Program-made: the position numbers and the translations under genes
The notes under the pieces: generated by a model
The model's database searches: none
Seen by the model: only the letters and a program-made list of their open reading frames with translations
Told to the model about the DNA's origin: nothing
Part shown: piece by piece, positions 15,678 to 23,968 of the stretch
How positions within the stretch are numbered: position 1 is the first letter of the stretch
Layout of the letters: every line of letters begins with the position of its first letter
From: Gemmatimonadales bacterium UBA7889
GTDB lineage: Bacteria > Gemmatimonadota > Gemmatimonadetes > Longimicrobiales > Gaopeijiaceae
DNA length: 23,968 nt
Direction of reading: 5' to 3'
NCBI GenBank assembly: GCA_002501085.1
Contig: DLRL01000084.1
Span: 999-24,966, forward strand

Positions 15678-18512
15678 TCAACATTCCCCCTGAGAGATCA
15701 CTTTCTTAGACGTCTCTAGCCCAAGAGTCTTGCCTTTCAACATCCCAGGGACACCCTCCTCCATCCATACAGGAGCAGGTGCCTCCATGAGGTAGTGATC
15801 AAAGAACTGCTGCATTCGAGTAGCCCAGTCCTTTTGATTCTGAGTCTTTCGGAGTCCGTGCGGCTCACCATTGTAGTTAAGTAACCACACCGGCTTACCC
15901 AATCGTCGGAGTGCCACAAAGAACTCTATTCCCTGTTCCCACGGCACAGCCGTATCCTCATCGTTATGCATCATGAGGACTGGGGTCTCGATCTTATCCG
16001 CAGTGAAAATCGGTGAGTTCTCTAGGAATCGGAGTGGCTTGTCCCAAAGTGATCCACCAATCCGGCTCTGTGTTCGTTCATACTGGAACATTCGGCTCAT
16101 CCCAGTACCCCAGCGGATACCGCCATACGCACTCACCATGTTGACCACAGGAGCTCCTGCTTCAGCCGCTGCGAACAGATTTGTACGTGTAACCATGTAG
16201 GCGATTTGATATCCCCCCCAAGAGTGACCCTGTAATCCGATACGTTCCCGGTCCACAAAGCCTTGATCGACCAGACCTAAAACACCGGGGACTACAGCAT
16301 CCAGGGCGCTTTCCCCTGGATAACCAATCATGTACGGGATGTCCGGGACAAAGAGTAGATATCCCCGGCTAACATAAAAGCTGCGATTAATGGAAGACCC
16401 GCCTGGAGCAGGTACAGTGTAGGAATGGAGTCCATCTGAGGAGCGCTCATAGAAGTACACCATCATCGGATACTCTTTCTCAGGATCGAACCCTTCTGGC
16501 TTGTACAGTATTCCCTGCAGCGGAATCCCATCGTTTGAAGACCACTCGACTAACTCGGCTGAGCCCCACAAATACTCGTCTTGTTGTGGGTTCGCATCCG
16601 TAACCTTACGAGCGTCCGTGAAATCTTCATCCGCTACCCAGATATCAGGAAATTCCTGGAAGGTCGAGCGTGTGTAGATATAAACGTCCTCCTTCTCTGC
16701 CTTACGTACTCCGCCGAAACTCGCATCTTCCATTACGAGTCGCTCAGGTTCCCCGGCTCCATCAAAATGATCCCGATAGAAGCCGTTCGCTTTTGTATAG
16801 ATCTCGAATGCGTTGAGGTAGATATCCGAATCTGTTGGCACAAAAGGGTTTTCAGAATCCATATCTATGACCCTGAACCGAGTATTGGTGGCTCGGCCCG
16901 AGCCCTCTGTGAGATTCCTGGGAGCCGTCACACCCATAGGGTCGATCGCCCAAATGTCGAACTGATCATAAACCACAAAGGCCTCGTCACCCTCTGTCCA
17001 ACCTGCAGCACCATACGACCGCAACGCATCTGGGTGATCATCAAGGATATCGTGGAACGGAACATTGATAGGGGCCGTAAGATTGCTGGTTTCCCCAGTC
17101 TCGGTATTCGTAGCAAACCATGCCTTCTCGAAACCATCCCATCTTGTCACATACGAGCCACCGGGAGAGAGGTTGCCACCACCCCGAATCATCTCGGCAA
17201 TGCTCTGCCGTGAGCCATTCTTAACATCAACCAGAAATAGATCTGAGTAACGACCGTCCCATGAGACCAGTTGTCTGTACGGGAGATTGCTCGTTCCTAA
17301 GGCAATGCGGCCATCTCCGCTCTCGCTGACCACAACCGTCGGCAGATCCTCTTGCTCTAACTGCACAATATCGCCACTCCCCATATCCAGCATCGCAGAG
17401 TACGTGCGCCCTCTCTCATCCTCAGCCTGTAGGAGTTGCATTGGCTGCAGGAAAGGATCCTTCCAATTCCAAATGTCGACGACAACACGCTCGTCGTCAG
17501 GTGTTTCGTCCTCTTGCTCGGGCTCAGGGACAAGCCTCGTACCAAAAAAGACACGGTCCCCCGACTTTGAGAATGACACTTCACCATCCTCACTCGGTGC
17601 CCATCCCACCGGCAGTCCATCCGAACCCAATTGCGCCCGGTCTGTTGCCATGCCGCCGGCCGAGGTATAGAGCGAGAAACGCGGGGCTTCTCGATCTCGA
17701 TCATCGCGATCAGTCAAGAACGCTACCGATCCTTCATCTGAAACAACAAGCTGTATATAGCGGCCCTCGCCGGTGGCGACTGCCTCCACGGAACCACCGG
17801 AAGAAACTTCAAAGACCCCATCCGCGGCTCCATCTTCTCCTGATGAAGTGAAGAACAGGGTTGAGCCATCAGCAGCGAATTCATAGCTCACCACATTCTC
17901 AAAACTCTGCTCCTGCCCTGAACTGAGTTCTCGTACCGCGAGTGAGCTACCGTCATCCGTGCGGGGAGCTTCATTCGCCCCACCATCTTCTTCGCCCTCT
18001 TCTGGATCTGGTGCTTCTTCCTCATCCGCGTCGTCCTCTTCTTCTAGCAAGTATGCAATCCGGTCACCCGCATCCTCTGGTATACTGAACGATCGCACCC
18101 TTTCTCTGCGAAAAGTGGACAGGTCCGACAAGCTCACCACAACCAATGAATCCGTCGGTTCATTATCCTCATCTTCATTCTGGCCTTGAGTGCCAGCTTC
18201 AGCTGAGGAGTCCTCCATTGGGGTGATAAGAGCTACCAAATATCCGGCGTCCGCTGTAAAGCGCGCAGAAGTAGCGCGCTCGATCTCTAGTGAGCGGGTA
18301 TCGCTAAGGCTCCGCAGCAACAAGGTGGCCTCTCCATCTCCCGGCACCAGCCTATAGGCAAGCCAAAGACCATCGCTTGAAACGGCAACATTCTGGATTC
18401 GATTCCAGACGTCATAGTCTGCGTGATCAAGTGGTCGTTTTTCCTGTCCCCCAAGAGAAACGGTTTCGATGACAAGGAGCAGCGATGCTAGAGCCGGGGT
18501 TGCAATCTTCAT
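15678..18512 (-). CDS. Secreted S9-family (prolyl oligopeptidase) serine peptidase
   Basis: Large secreted peptidase of 944 residues: signal peptide (MKIATPALASLLLVIETVSLGG), a long N-terminal beta-propeller that gates entry, then a C-terminal alpha/beta-hydrolase domain. The triad is S764 in GLQGHSWGGYQ, D853 in MHNDEDTAVPW and H885 in NGEPHGL, the usual order and spacing for S9. Such enzymes trim peptides rather than intact proteins. The propeller carries acidic low-complexity insertions (about 108-121 and 157-176, the second almost all Glu/Asp), probably flexible loops. The upstream in-frame start at 18575 would put 21 residues before the signal peptide and overlap the divergent gene's leader, so the inner ATG is preferred even though no strong ribosome site is seen. 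It converges with the second amidase. Confidence 0.92.
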   Translation of the reverse strand: MKIATPALASLLLVIETVSLGGQEKRPLDHADYDVWNRIQNVAVSSDGLWLAYRLVPGDGEATLLLRSLSDTRSLEIERATSARFTADAGYLVALITPMEDSSAEAGTQGQNEDEDNEPTDSLVVVSLSDLSTFRRERVRSFSIPEDAGDRIAYLLEEEDDADEEEAPDPEEGEEDGGANEAPRTDDGSSLAVRELSSGQEQSFENVVSYEFAADGSTLFFTSSGEDGAADGVFEVSSGGSVEAVATGEGRYIQLVVSDEGSVAFLTDRDDRDREAPRFSLYTSAGGMATDRAQLGSDGLPVGWAPSEDGEVSFSKSGDRVFFGTRLVPEPEQEDETPDDERVVVDIWNWKDPFLQPMQLLQAEDERGRTYSAMLDMGSGDIVQLEQEDLPTVVVSESGDGRIALGTSNLPYRQLVSWDGRYSDLFLVDVKNGSRQSIAEMIRGGGNLSPGGSYVTRWDGFEKAWFATNTETGETSNLTAPINVPFHDILDDHPDALRSYGAAGWTEGDEAFVVYDQFDIWAIDPMGVTAPRNLTEGSGRATNTRFRVIDMDSENPFVPTDSDIYLNAFEIYTKANGFYRDHFDGAGEPERLVMEDASFGGVRKAEKEDVYIYTRSTFQEFPDIWVADEDFTDARKVTDANPQQDEYLWGSAELVEWSSNDGIPLQGILYKPEGFDPEKEYPMMVYFYERSSDGLHSYTVPAPGGSSINRSFYVSRGYLLFVPDIPYMIGYPGESALDAVVPGVLGLVDQGFVDRERIGLQGHSWGGYQIAYMVTRTNLFAAAEAGAPVVNMVSAYGGIRWGTGMSRMFQYERTQSRIGGSLWDKPLRFLENSPIFTADKIETPVLMMHNDEDTAVPWEQGIEFFVALRRLGKPVWLLNYNGEPHGLRKTQNQKDWATRMQQFFDHYLMEAPAPVWMEEGVPGMLKGKTLGLETSKKVISQGEC

Positions 18513-18701
18513 GGTTTCATCTGTCCAGAGCCTGTGTGTAAGAGGCACGGTACCGAGCGTTCCGACGCACGGCAACGACCATGGCTAGCATACACCAATA
18601 ACTATCCTCACCGATCGGCTAAATCCTGGAACTCTGGCGAGGTCTGCAGATCCCACGCAGGTTTCTTCCCACTCAGTTCCCAAATACATGGAGCACCGCG
18701 C

Positions 18702-20624
18702 ATGGAACAGCGCTTCCTATCAGCATTAGCAGTCTTCGCTAGCCTTCTACTGCCCTCGGTTCTGCCCGCTCAAGGCACAGCCAATGGTGAGTGGCACGTC
18801 TACGGTGGTGATGCCGCGCATACGCGGTATGCGCCACTGGACCAAATCGATGCATCTAATGCATCCGATCTTGAAATCGTCTGGCGTTGGAATGCAAGGA
18901 ACTTTGGACCAAACCCATTTGCTCAAACACAAGCGACACCGCTGATGATCAACGGTGTGCTTTATGCTACAGCAGGCAGACGTCGCAGCGTGGTCGCAAT
19001 CGAGCCTGGGACTGGTGAAACCTTATGGACCTGGCGAATGGATGAAGGGGAACGCCTCCGAGCAGCCCCCCGACCAAATTCAGGGCGCGGAGTCGCGTAC
19101 TGGGAAGACCCAGATGGCAATGGTCGGATCTTGGTCGTCACTCCCGGATATCATTTGGTCGCCCTCGATGCGGATACGGGCTACGAGGTAGAGAGCTTCG
19201 GTGAGCAAGGAACCGTAGACCTCATGGAGAACCACAGGGCTCGTGACGGTATAGATATGGTCGGTTCTATCGGAGCCAGCTCCACGGCGGCCGTTGTAGG
19301 TGACGTGATCGTTGTAGGATCGGCACACCATGTGGGTGCGCGACCACCCTCAAGGGTTAACACCCCGGGCGATGTCCGTGGATACGATGCTGCTACAGGA
19401 AATCTTCTTTGGACATTCCACACCATCCCAGAGCCAGGAGAACTGGGCGTTGATACATGGGAAAATGACTCTTGGTCCTACACGGGCAATGCGGCCGTCT
19501 GGGCACAAATCTCGCATGACCCGGAAACTGGGTTTGTTTACCTGCCCACAGAAGCTCCCACCGGTGACTACTACGGTGGGCATAGGCATGGCAACAACCT
19601 CTTTTCGACTAGCATCGTATGCCTGGATTCGAAAACCGGTGAGCGTGTGTGGCACTTTCAGACAATCCACCACGATATCTGGGACTGGGACAATCCCTCT
19701 GCACCAATTCTTGCAGATCTCGTGATCGACGGAGTAGAACGCAAAATTGTAGCTCTGATTACGAAACAGGGCTTCGTGTTCGTGTTCGATCGACTAACCG
19801 GTGACCCTATCTGGCCGATTGAAGAAAGACCGGTACCTCAGACTGATACTCCGGGTGAGTGGACGTCTCCAACACAGCCTTTTCCAACCAAACCTGCACC
19901 ATTTGACAGACAGGGCTTTAGCGAAGACGATCTCATCGATTTCACACCGGAAATCAGGGCTCGAGCAGCCGAAGTGGCCAGCCAATACCGGATGGGGCCA
20001 ATCTATGCGCCACCTTCTTTGGCTAACCACCCCGATGGCACGAAAGGGATGCTTTCGCTTCCTACATCCACGGGTGGGTCTAACTGGGAGGGTGGGGCCC
20101 TGGATCCAGAGACGGGACACCTCTATGTAGGATCCTATACGAGGGCGGCTGTGCTAGGTCTTGTAGAGGGTGGCAACCGCTCAGATATGGATTACATCAG
20201 AGGCGGCGGTGGAGCACAAGTAGCTCCGGGTGTTTCAATCGTAAAGCCACCATGGGGACGGATTACGGCAATCGATCTTACAACCGGGGAACACGCCTGG
20301 ATGATCGCTAACGGTGATACTCGGCCGCGGATTGCTGAAGCTCTTGGGCTCGAGCTTACAGACCTCCCCAGGACTGGCAAGCCGTCACGTGCTGGCTTGC
20401 TTGTGACAAGCACCTTGCTATTCGCAGGAGAAGGAATATCGGGTGATCCGGTTTTCAGAGCTCATGACAAGGCAACCGGGAGCATCTTGGCAGAGATTGA
20501 GATCCCAGGTACTCAAGTCGGGCTGCCGATGTCGTACATGTATGAGGGCAAGCAGTACGTAGTTGTTGCGATCGGAAGCAGGGGCCAACCAGCCGAGATC
20601 ATAGCACTCGCGTTACCTGACTAA
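18702..20624 (+). CDS. PQQ-dependent dehydrogenase (quinoprotein beta-propeller)
   Basis: Periplasmic quinoprotein of 640 residues after start correction, oxidising an alcohol or sugar with pyrroloquinoline quinone. The signal peptide is MEQRFLSALAVFASLLLPSV then LPAQG. Repeated propeller blade motifs of the type ALDADTGYEVESFG, YDAATGNLLWTF and CLDSKTGERVWHF are spread through the protein. HHDIWDWDNPSAPIL (323-337) matches the active-site segment of membrane glucose dehydrogenase and relatives, and GLPMSYMYEGKQYVVVA near the end is the closing blade. No heme-binding CXXCH is present, so electrons must leave to a separate acceptor or quinone. No PQQ synthesis gene is in the window. The ATG at 18702 has GGAG eight bases upstream and gives a clean signal peptide; the frame is open further up without support. 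Substrate not predictable. Confidence 0.9.
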   Translation: MEQRFLSALAVFASLLLPSVLPAQGTANGEWHVYGGDAAHTRYAPLDQIDASNASDLEIVWRWNARNFGPNPFAQTQATPLMINGVLYATAGRRRSVVAIEPGTGETLWTWRMDEGERLRAAPRPNSGRGVAYWEDPDGNGRILVVTPGYHLVALDADTGYEVESFGEQGTVDLMENHRARDGIDMVGSIGASSTAAVVGDVIVVGSAHHVGARPPSRVNTPGDVRGYDAATGNLLWTFHTIPEPGELGVDTWENDSWSYTGNAAVWAQISHDPETGFVYLPTEAPTGDYYGGHRHGNNLFSTSIVCLDSKTGERVWHFQTIHHDIWDWDNPSAPILADLVIDGVERKIVALITKQGFVFVFDRLTGDPIWPIEERPVPQTDTPGEWTSPTQPFPTKPAPFDRQGFSEDDLIDFTPEIRARAAEVASQYRMGPIYAPPSLANHPDGTKGMLSLPTSTGGSNWEGGALDPETGHLYVGSYTRAAVLGLVEGGNRSDMDYIRGGGGAQVAPGVSIVKPPWGRITAIDLTTGEHAWMIANGDTRPRIAEALGLELTDLPRTGKPSRAGLLVTSTLLFAGEGISGDPVFRAHDKATGSILAEIEIPGTQVGLPMSYMYEGKQYVVVAIGSRGQPAEIIALALPD

Positions 20625-20658
20625 GAATCGCCTGTGAGCATGGAATGAAGGGAGAAAC

Positions 20659-21018
20659 TTAGCAGTCAACTAGTTCAATGCTGTCAGGTCCATTCGGCAC
20701 TACACAAATGAATTCAAAGGGTTCATCACCCTTGTCGGCCTTATAGTTGTGCGGGACACCCGCGGGGATATAGACCACATCACCGGCCTTCACATGGTGG
20801 GTGCCTTCCCCGATTTGAATCTGAGCGGCTCCCCTAAGAACATACTGCTCGTGCTCTACGGTGTTGGTATGCATCGGCATACCCCCACCAGGTTCCATGA
20901 TGAAACGTCGCATCGCGAAATTCGGGCCCTCATCAGCCCCGATCAGGACCTGACGCTTCGTCCCTATTCCAGCCGCTACATCTTCGGTGGGCAGGTTGTC
21001 CACGTTTCTAACCGGCAT
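20659..21018 (-). CDS. Small single-domain cupin protein
   Basis: A 119-residue cupin-2 protein, a small metal-binding beta-barrel. Motif 1 is GGGMPMHTNTVEHEQYVLRG: H50 and H56 with Glu on both sides of H56, but Asn52 where many relatives have a second His (HxN rather than HxH). Motif 2 is GDVVYIPAGVPHNY, with H90 as the last metal ligand. Such proteins may be enzymes (dioxygenase, isomerase) or metabolite sensors, and nothing in the sequence decides which. The ATG is preferred over a GTG six bases earlier, since AGGAG lies five bases before the ATG. It converges with the PQQ dehydrogenase (34-base gap) and is divergent from the phosphodiesterase lipoprotein. Confidence 0.88.
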   Translation of the reverse strand: MPVRNVDNLPTEDVAAGIGTKRQVLIGADEGPNFAMRRFIMEPGGGMPMHTNTVEHEQYVLRGAAQIQIGEGTHHVKAGDVVYIPAGVPHNYKADKGDEPFEFICVVPNGPDSIELVDC

Positions 21019-21051
21019 AATCACTCCTGGTCTTGATATGGCGGCACAACT

Positions 21052-21063
21052 TGGCAGCTGCCA
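21052..21063. promoter_or_regulatory. 12-bp perfect palindrome between cupin and phosphodiesterase genes
   Basis: TGGCAGCTGCCA is self-complementary and lies midway between two divergent starts. It also forms the right arm of a larger imperfect hairpin with ATGGCGGC (21038-21045; one G-U pair). It could be an operator, but a palindrome of this length is not rare by chance. Confidence 0.25.
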
Positions 21064-21120
21064 TCCTATGACACCAATCTAGGAGCATAACGTATCGACC
21101 ATGCAATCGTGAGGACACGA

Positions 21121-22056
21121 GTGATAAAGCATAGGTGTAAACTAAGCTTCCTGACTCTCTTTATCTGGATTTCTGCTTGCACTGAATCTACTCCAGAACA
21201 AGTTGGACAGGATTTGCTAACGCCTAAGGTCCTGGTGATCGGAATTGACGGTATCCGGCCTGATGTCTTGATGGATGTGGACACACCTCACATCGATAGA
21301 CTCGTAGCAGAAGGCTTACTCACGAACCAAGCGATGACGGGCTACCCCTCGGTCAGTGGGCCAGGTTGGTCTTCTATGCTCAATGGTGTGTGGCCGGATA
21401 AGCACGGTGTGACGGATAACTCCTTCGACGGTGAGCGCTACAATGATTTCCCGGATTTCTTAACACGCATCGAGCAGATCCGACCTGAGCTCGAAACATT
21501 TGCAGTAGCCGACTGGGCGCCACTTGGTCACTCCGATCAGGGCAGTCCAACTATAAGCGACGCAGTGGACGTTAAGCACGTCCTCGACGGCTATGAGCTG
21601 GGCTGGGCTGAAGCTGATACAAAATCTGTCCAACTCGCAGTAGAACAGTTAGAGACTTCGAATCCCGATGCTCTCTTTGTCTACCTAGGCAATCCCGATG
21701 AAATCAGCCATGAGCATAGTTCAATAGGATCCGAGTACCGAGATGCGATAGCACTGGCAGATGAACATGTAGGAGTCCTTGTGAAAGCAATTCACGATCG
21801 TCTGACGTACCTTGAGGAAGACTGGTTAATTCTCTCAAGCACAGATCACGGGAGACGCTCCGATGGTGGGCACGGCGGAAACAGCGAAGAGGAACGCACG
21901 ATTTACTTCTTGGCGAACGGACCTTCAGTAATTGCGCCAACCCTCCCAGATTCGACCTACATTGTAGACGTAGCAGTCACTGCCCTCACCCACCTTAAAA
22001 TCCAAATCGACCCTTCCTGGCAATTAGACGGAAACCCAGTAGGAATCCTCCGCTAG
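21121..22056 (+). CDS. Lipoprotein phosphodiesterase / nucleotide pyrophosphatase (alkaline phosphatase superfamily)
   Basis: Secreted two-metal hydrolase of 311 residues of the type I phosphodiesterase/nucleotide pyrophosphatase group. The signal peptide ends in WISAC (lipid Cys C20). Metal and catalytic residues line up: D43 in IGIDGIRPD, nucleophile S79 in YPSVSGPGW, D193 and H197 in NPDEISHEH, D242 and H243 in STDHGRR, and H251 in GGHGG. The nucleophile is Ser where eukaryotic NPPs have Thr. It probably releases phosphate or nucleotide monophosphates from phosphodiesters outside the inner membrane. The GTG chosen has GAGGA five bases upstream; a GTG twelve bases earlier has no good site. 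It converges with the unknown 144-residue gene (16-base gap). Confidence 0.88.
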   Translation: MIKHRCKLSFLTLFIWISACTESTPEQVGQDLLTPKVLVIGIDGIRPDVLMDVDTPHIDRLVAEGLLTNQAMTGYPSVSGPGWSSMLNGVWPDKHGVTDNSFDGERYNDFPDFLTRIEQIRPELETFAVADWAPLGHSDQGSPTISDAVDVKHVLDGYELGWAEADTKSVQLAVEQLETSNPDALFVYLGNPDEISHEHSSIGSEYRDAIALADEHVGVLVKAIHDRLTYLEEDWLILSSTDHGRRSDGGHGGNSEEERTIYFLANGPSVIAPTLPDSTYIVDVAVTALTHLKIQIDPSWQLDGNPVGILR

Positions 22057-22072
22057 GCTTAGTTGTTAGCTG

Positions 22073-22507
22073 TCAGGCTCGGGTACCCGGGCTTACTGAT
22101 GGGCAAAATCGATACCGAGCAATTCTTAGTGCTGGAGCAACTGTATAGAAGAAGTGCAAGCGATTTTCACCGTCTACGATCACGTTGGATGTCTGTTGTT
22201 TGGTTTTTGGATAGTCACGGCCTTGCTCATTCTCGATTACCAGCACCTCTCCCTTCTCCAAATCACTACTGAGAGCATCCACTGCTCTTTCGAGTTTGTC
22301 GAGCAATTGCTGCTCTGTCTGATCCTGTACGTCACCCTGAGCTTCGGCAACGATTTCACGGGTCTCAACCAACTCGTATTCCGAACGGAAAGCATCCGCC
22401 CCGATAGACCTCTGGTGGTTGCGGCGAAACCCTACTTCGTTCAGTGCCTTGGAGTCGAAGTTTAATTCGACGCTCTGGAATGATGTTCCATATTTCCTGA
22501 AGACCAT
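22073..22507 (-). CDS. Conserved-looking hypothetical protein (144 aa)
   Basis: I do not recognise a family. The protein is soluble, mixed-charge and has no signal peptide or membrane segment. An N-terminal part (about 1-55, MVFRKYGTSFQSVELNF…) looks like short strands with basic residues. A Glu/Gln-rich amphipathic stretch (about 57-88, AQGDVQDQTEQQLLDKLERA) is probably a helix or short coiled coil. The C-terminal part (about 86-140) has alternating beta-like sequence (VLVIENEQG, SNVIVDGENRLHFFYTV). The ATG has a good GAGGG site five bases upstream, which supports a real gene. It lies 46 bases after the DEAD-box helicase stop on the same strand, so co-transcription with the helicase is likely and an RNA- or translation-linked role is possible. 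Confidence 0.7.
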   Translation of the reverse strand: MVFRKYGTSFQSVELNFDSKALNEVGFRRNHQRSIGADAFRSEYELVETREIVAEAQGDVQDQTEQQLLDKLERAVDALSSDLEKGEVLVIENEQGRDYPKTKQQTSNVIVDGENRLHFFYTVAPALRIARYRFCPSVSPGTRA

Positions 22508-22553
22508 CTATACCCTCAAGTAGCGATCCACTCTTACTAACAGTCCATCGATT

Positions 22554-23918
22554 TCATGACTCGGGATCCAAGAGAGCTTCGAGTTCCTCTGCCGTAAGGT
22601 CGTCGGCTGAACGGGATCCTAGACCCTGTGGGGATCGAGATTTACGCCTGTTCTTTGCGGCTGCACTCGATTCGGCCTTAGGAACGCCGGCGTAGTCATA
22701 CTCAGGGATATGGACTCGGTTTAATTCTCGCCCGAGCCGATGCTCCAGACTCTTCAGTGCCCCCAGATCAGCACCGGTCACAAAGGTTATAGCGGTACCA
22801 GTGGCACCGGCCCTCCCCGTACGTCCGATACGGTGCACGTAGTCTTCTGGATCTAGTGGTATATCGTAATTGACTACGTGGCTGATCCCGTCAACGTCGA
22901 GCCCCCTCTGTGCGACATCAGTTGCGACCAACACCCTTACTTTACCTTGGGCAAAGCGCTCCAGGGCACGTGTTCGGTGCTGCATTCGGCGGTTGGAGTG
23001 TAATACATCGGTTCGGATATCTTCACGCTGCAGCCGCGCATCTAGTACATCAGCACCAGCCTTCGTGCGCGTGAAAACAAGAACCTGATCCCAGCCCGGT
23101 TCCTTCAGAAGTTCAGCCAGAAGATCTGGTTTTTTCTCTGGTTTAACTGAGTAAAAGATCTCCTCGATTCCCTCTGCCGTTGTCCCTGGTGGGGTAGCTT
23201 CAACCCAGATTGCCTCTCTGGTAATACGAAGTGCCAGATCATGTACACCGTTCGGCATCGTCGCACTGAAGAGCATAGTCTGCCGCTTCTTGGGCATTCC
23301 CTTGAGGACTTCCTCTATCTGAGGCCTAAAGCCCATATCAAGCATACGATCAGCTTCGTCGAGCACGAGATAATTAACACTCCTCAAGTCGACACGCTTT
23401 GAATGCGCATGGTCTATGAAGCGCCCTGGGGTCGCAACAATCACTTCGAATCCTGACTCCAAAGCCTCGATCTGGGGTCCATACCCAACCCCACCAAAGA
23501 TTGCTGCAGTCCTGATATTCGTCCCCATGGCAAGTGAGACTGTATCGTCGGCAACTTGCTGTGCCAATTCGCGTGTCGGACACAGAACAAGCACCTGGAG
23601 GCCAGCTCCCGCTCGTAGCCGCTCCAAAGCCGGTACCATGAAGGCCCCCGTCTTACCGGTTCCTGTCTGGGCGATCCCCACTACATCCGTACCCGCCAGG
23701 CCCGGCGGAATCGCCTCAGCTTGAATCGGAGTGGGAACCGTCCAGCCGAGTGCTTCAATAGCACCAAGGCGTTGTTCTGAAAGATCTAGGTCGGTGAAGG
23801 TATTAACACCCAATATTGCTGTCTCGCTGTCTATTCGAAGAGCTGGGCGCCGATGGTTTCTTATCGGCAACCCCGATTGGAAGAAAAGTAACGAGCTTCC
23901 TTGCCAGGGGTGTAACAC
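22554..23918 (-). CDS. DEAD-box ATP-dependent RNA helicase (RhlE-like)
   Basis: RNA helicase that unwinds short duplexes with ATP, acting in ribosome assembly or RNA turnover. All core motifs are present in order: Q-motif region FTDLDLSEQ…PTPIQ (41-65), Walker A AQTGTGKT (83-90), PTREL (114-118), TPGR (163-166), DEAD (187-190), SAT (218-220), VFTRTKAGAD, ATDVAQRGLDVDG and HRIGRTGRAG. A short C-terminal tail is basic (KNRRKSRSPQG), then acidic. The GTG start gives about 37 residues before the Q motif that look unlike the family; a TTG at 23813 would remove most of them. Neither has a strong ribosome site, so the N-terminus is uncertain. It precedes the unknown 144-residue gene on the same strand. 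Confidence 0.93.
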   Translation of the reverse strand: MLHPWQGSSLLFFQSGLPIRNHRRPALRIDSETAILGVNTFTDLDLSEQRLGAIEALGWTVPTPIQAEAIPPGLAGTDVVGIAQTGTGKTGAFMVPALERLRAGAGLQVLVLCPTRELAQQVADDTVSLAMGTNIRTAAIFGGVGYGPQIEALESGFEVIVATPGRFIDHAHSKRVDLRSVNYLVLDEADRMLDMGFRPQIEEVLKGMPKKRQTMLFSATMPNGVHDLALRITREAIWVEATPPGTTAEGIEEIFYSVKPEKKPDLLAELLKEPGWDQVLVFTRTKAGADVLDARLQREDIRTDVLHSNRRMQHRTRALERFAQGKVRVLVATDVAQRGLDVDGISHVVNYDIPLDPEDYVHRIGRTGRAGATGTAITFVTGADLGALKSLEHRLGRELNRVHIPEYDYAGVPKAESSAAAKNRRKSRSPQGLGSRSADDLTAEELEALLDPES

Positions 23919-23968
23919 ACCAACAAGTTGGCCGCGCCATAAGCTGGATTATGATGACCTGTACTTTC

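Noticed and set aside
16581..17213. 210-codon open frame on the + strand
   Set aside because: It is antisense to the S9 peptidase, whose motifs and signal peptide are clear; the antisense product shows no motif.
1..23968. tRNA, rRNA, CRISPR array, insertion sequence, phage genes or toxin-antitoxin pair
   Set aside because: Reading both strands showed no cloverleaf, no regularly spaced repeats, no transposase or integrase motifs and no paired small toxin-antitoxin genes.

Overview
The window is a gene-dense stretch of a bacterial chromosome with 18 protein genes on both strands and short gaps between them. No tRNA, rRNA, insertion sequence or CRISPR array is visible. The gene set suggests a heterotrophic Gram-negative, diderm bacterium. 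It includes lipoproteins with Ig-like domains, a leishmanolysin-like metallopeptidase, a large secreted S9 peptidase, a periplasmic PQQ dehydrogenase, amidases and an outer-membrane beta-barrel. That mix resembles uncultured, often marine, Gemmatimonadota or a similar phylum. This placement is an inference from gene content; no marker gene is present.

Layout. 1-4.2 kb: a PLP-dependent D-cysteine desulfhydrase-like enzyme (+), then an amidase and a POT-family peptide transporter (-). 4.3-6.8 kb: a fused MFS/spermidine-synthase-like membrane protein (-). 6.8-7.2 kb: a gap with one probable small two-helix membrane protein (+). 7.2-9.2 kb: a compact three-gene cluster (-) of a heme-binding lipoprotein, a YceI-family protein and a DUF5777-like outer-membrane barrel. 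9.3-13.1 kb: an aldehyde dehydrogenase followed closely by an 808-residue multidomain metallopeptidase lipoprotein (+). 13.1-15.7 kb: a dimethylargininase/amidinotransferase-fold hydrolase (-) divergent from a second amidase (+), with a perfect 25-base dyad between them. 15.7-20.6 kb: an S9 prolyl-oligopeptidase-like enzyme (-) divergent from a PQQ dehydrogenase (+). 20.7-22.1 kb: a small cupin (-) divergent from a secreted phosphodiesterase-like lipoprotein (+). 22.1-23.9 kb: an unrecognised 144-residue protein and a DEAD-box RNA helicase (-).

Much of the region fits breakdown and uptake of peptides and other organic nitrogen: an extracellular metallopeptidase, a secreted S9 peptidase, a proton-coupled peptide transporter, two amidases, a guanidine-compound hydrolase and a D-cysteine enzyme. 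The PQQ dehydrogenase and the cytochrome/YceI/barrel cluster add an envelope redox theme. The strongest candidates for something undescribed are that three-gene envelope cluster, the small membrane protein beside it, and the perfect dyad between the guanidine hydrolase and the second amidase.
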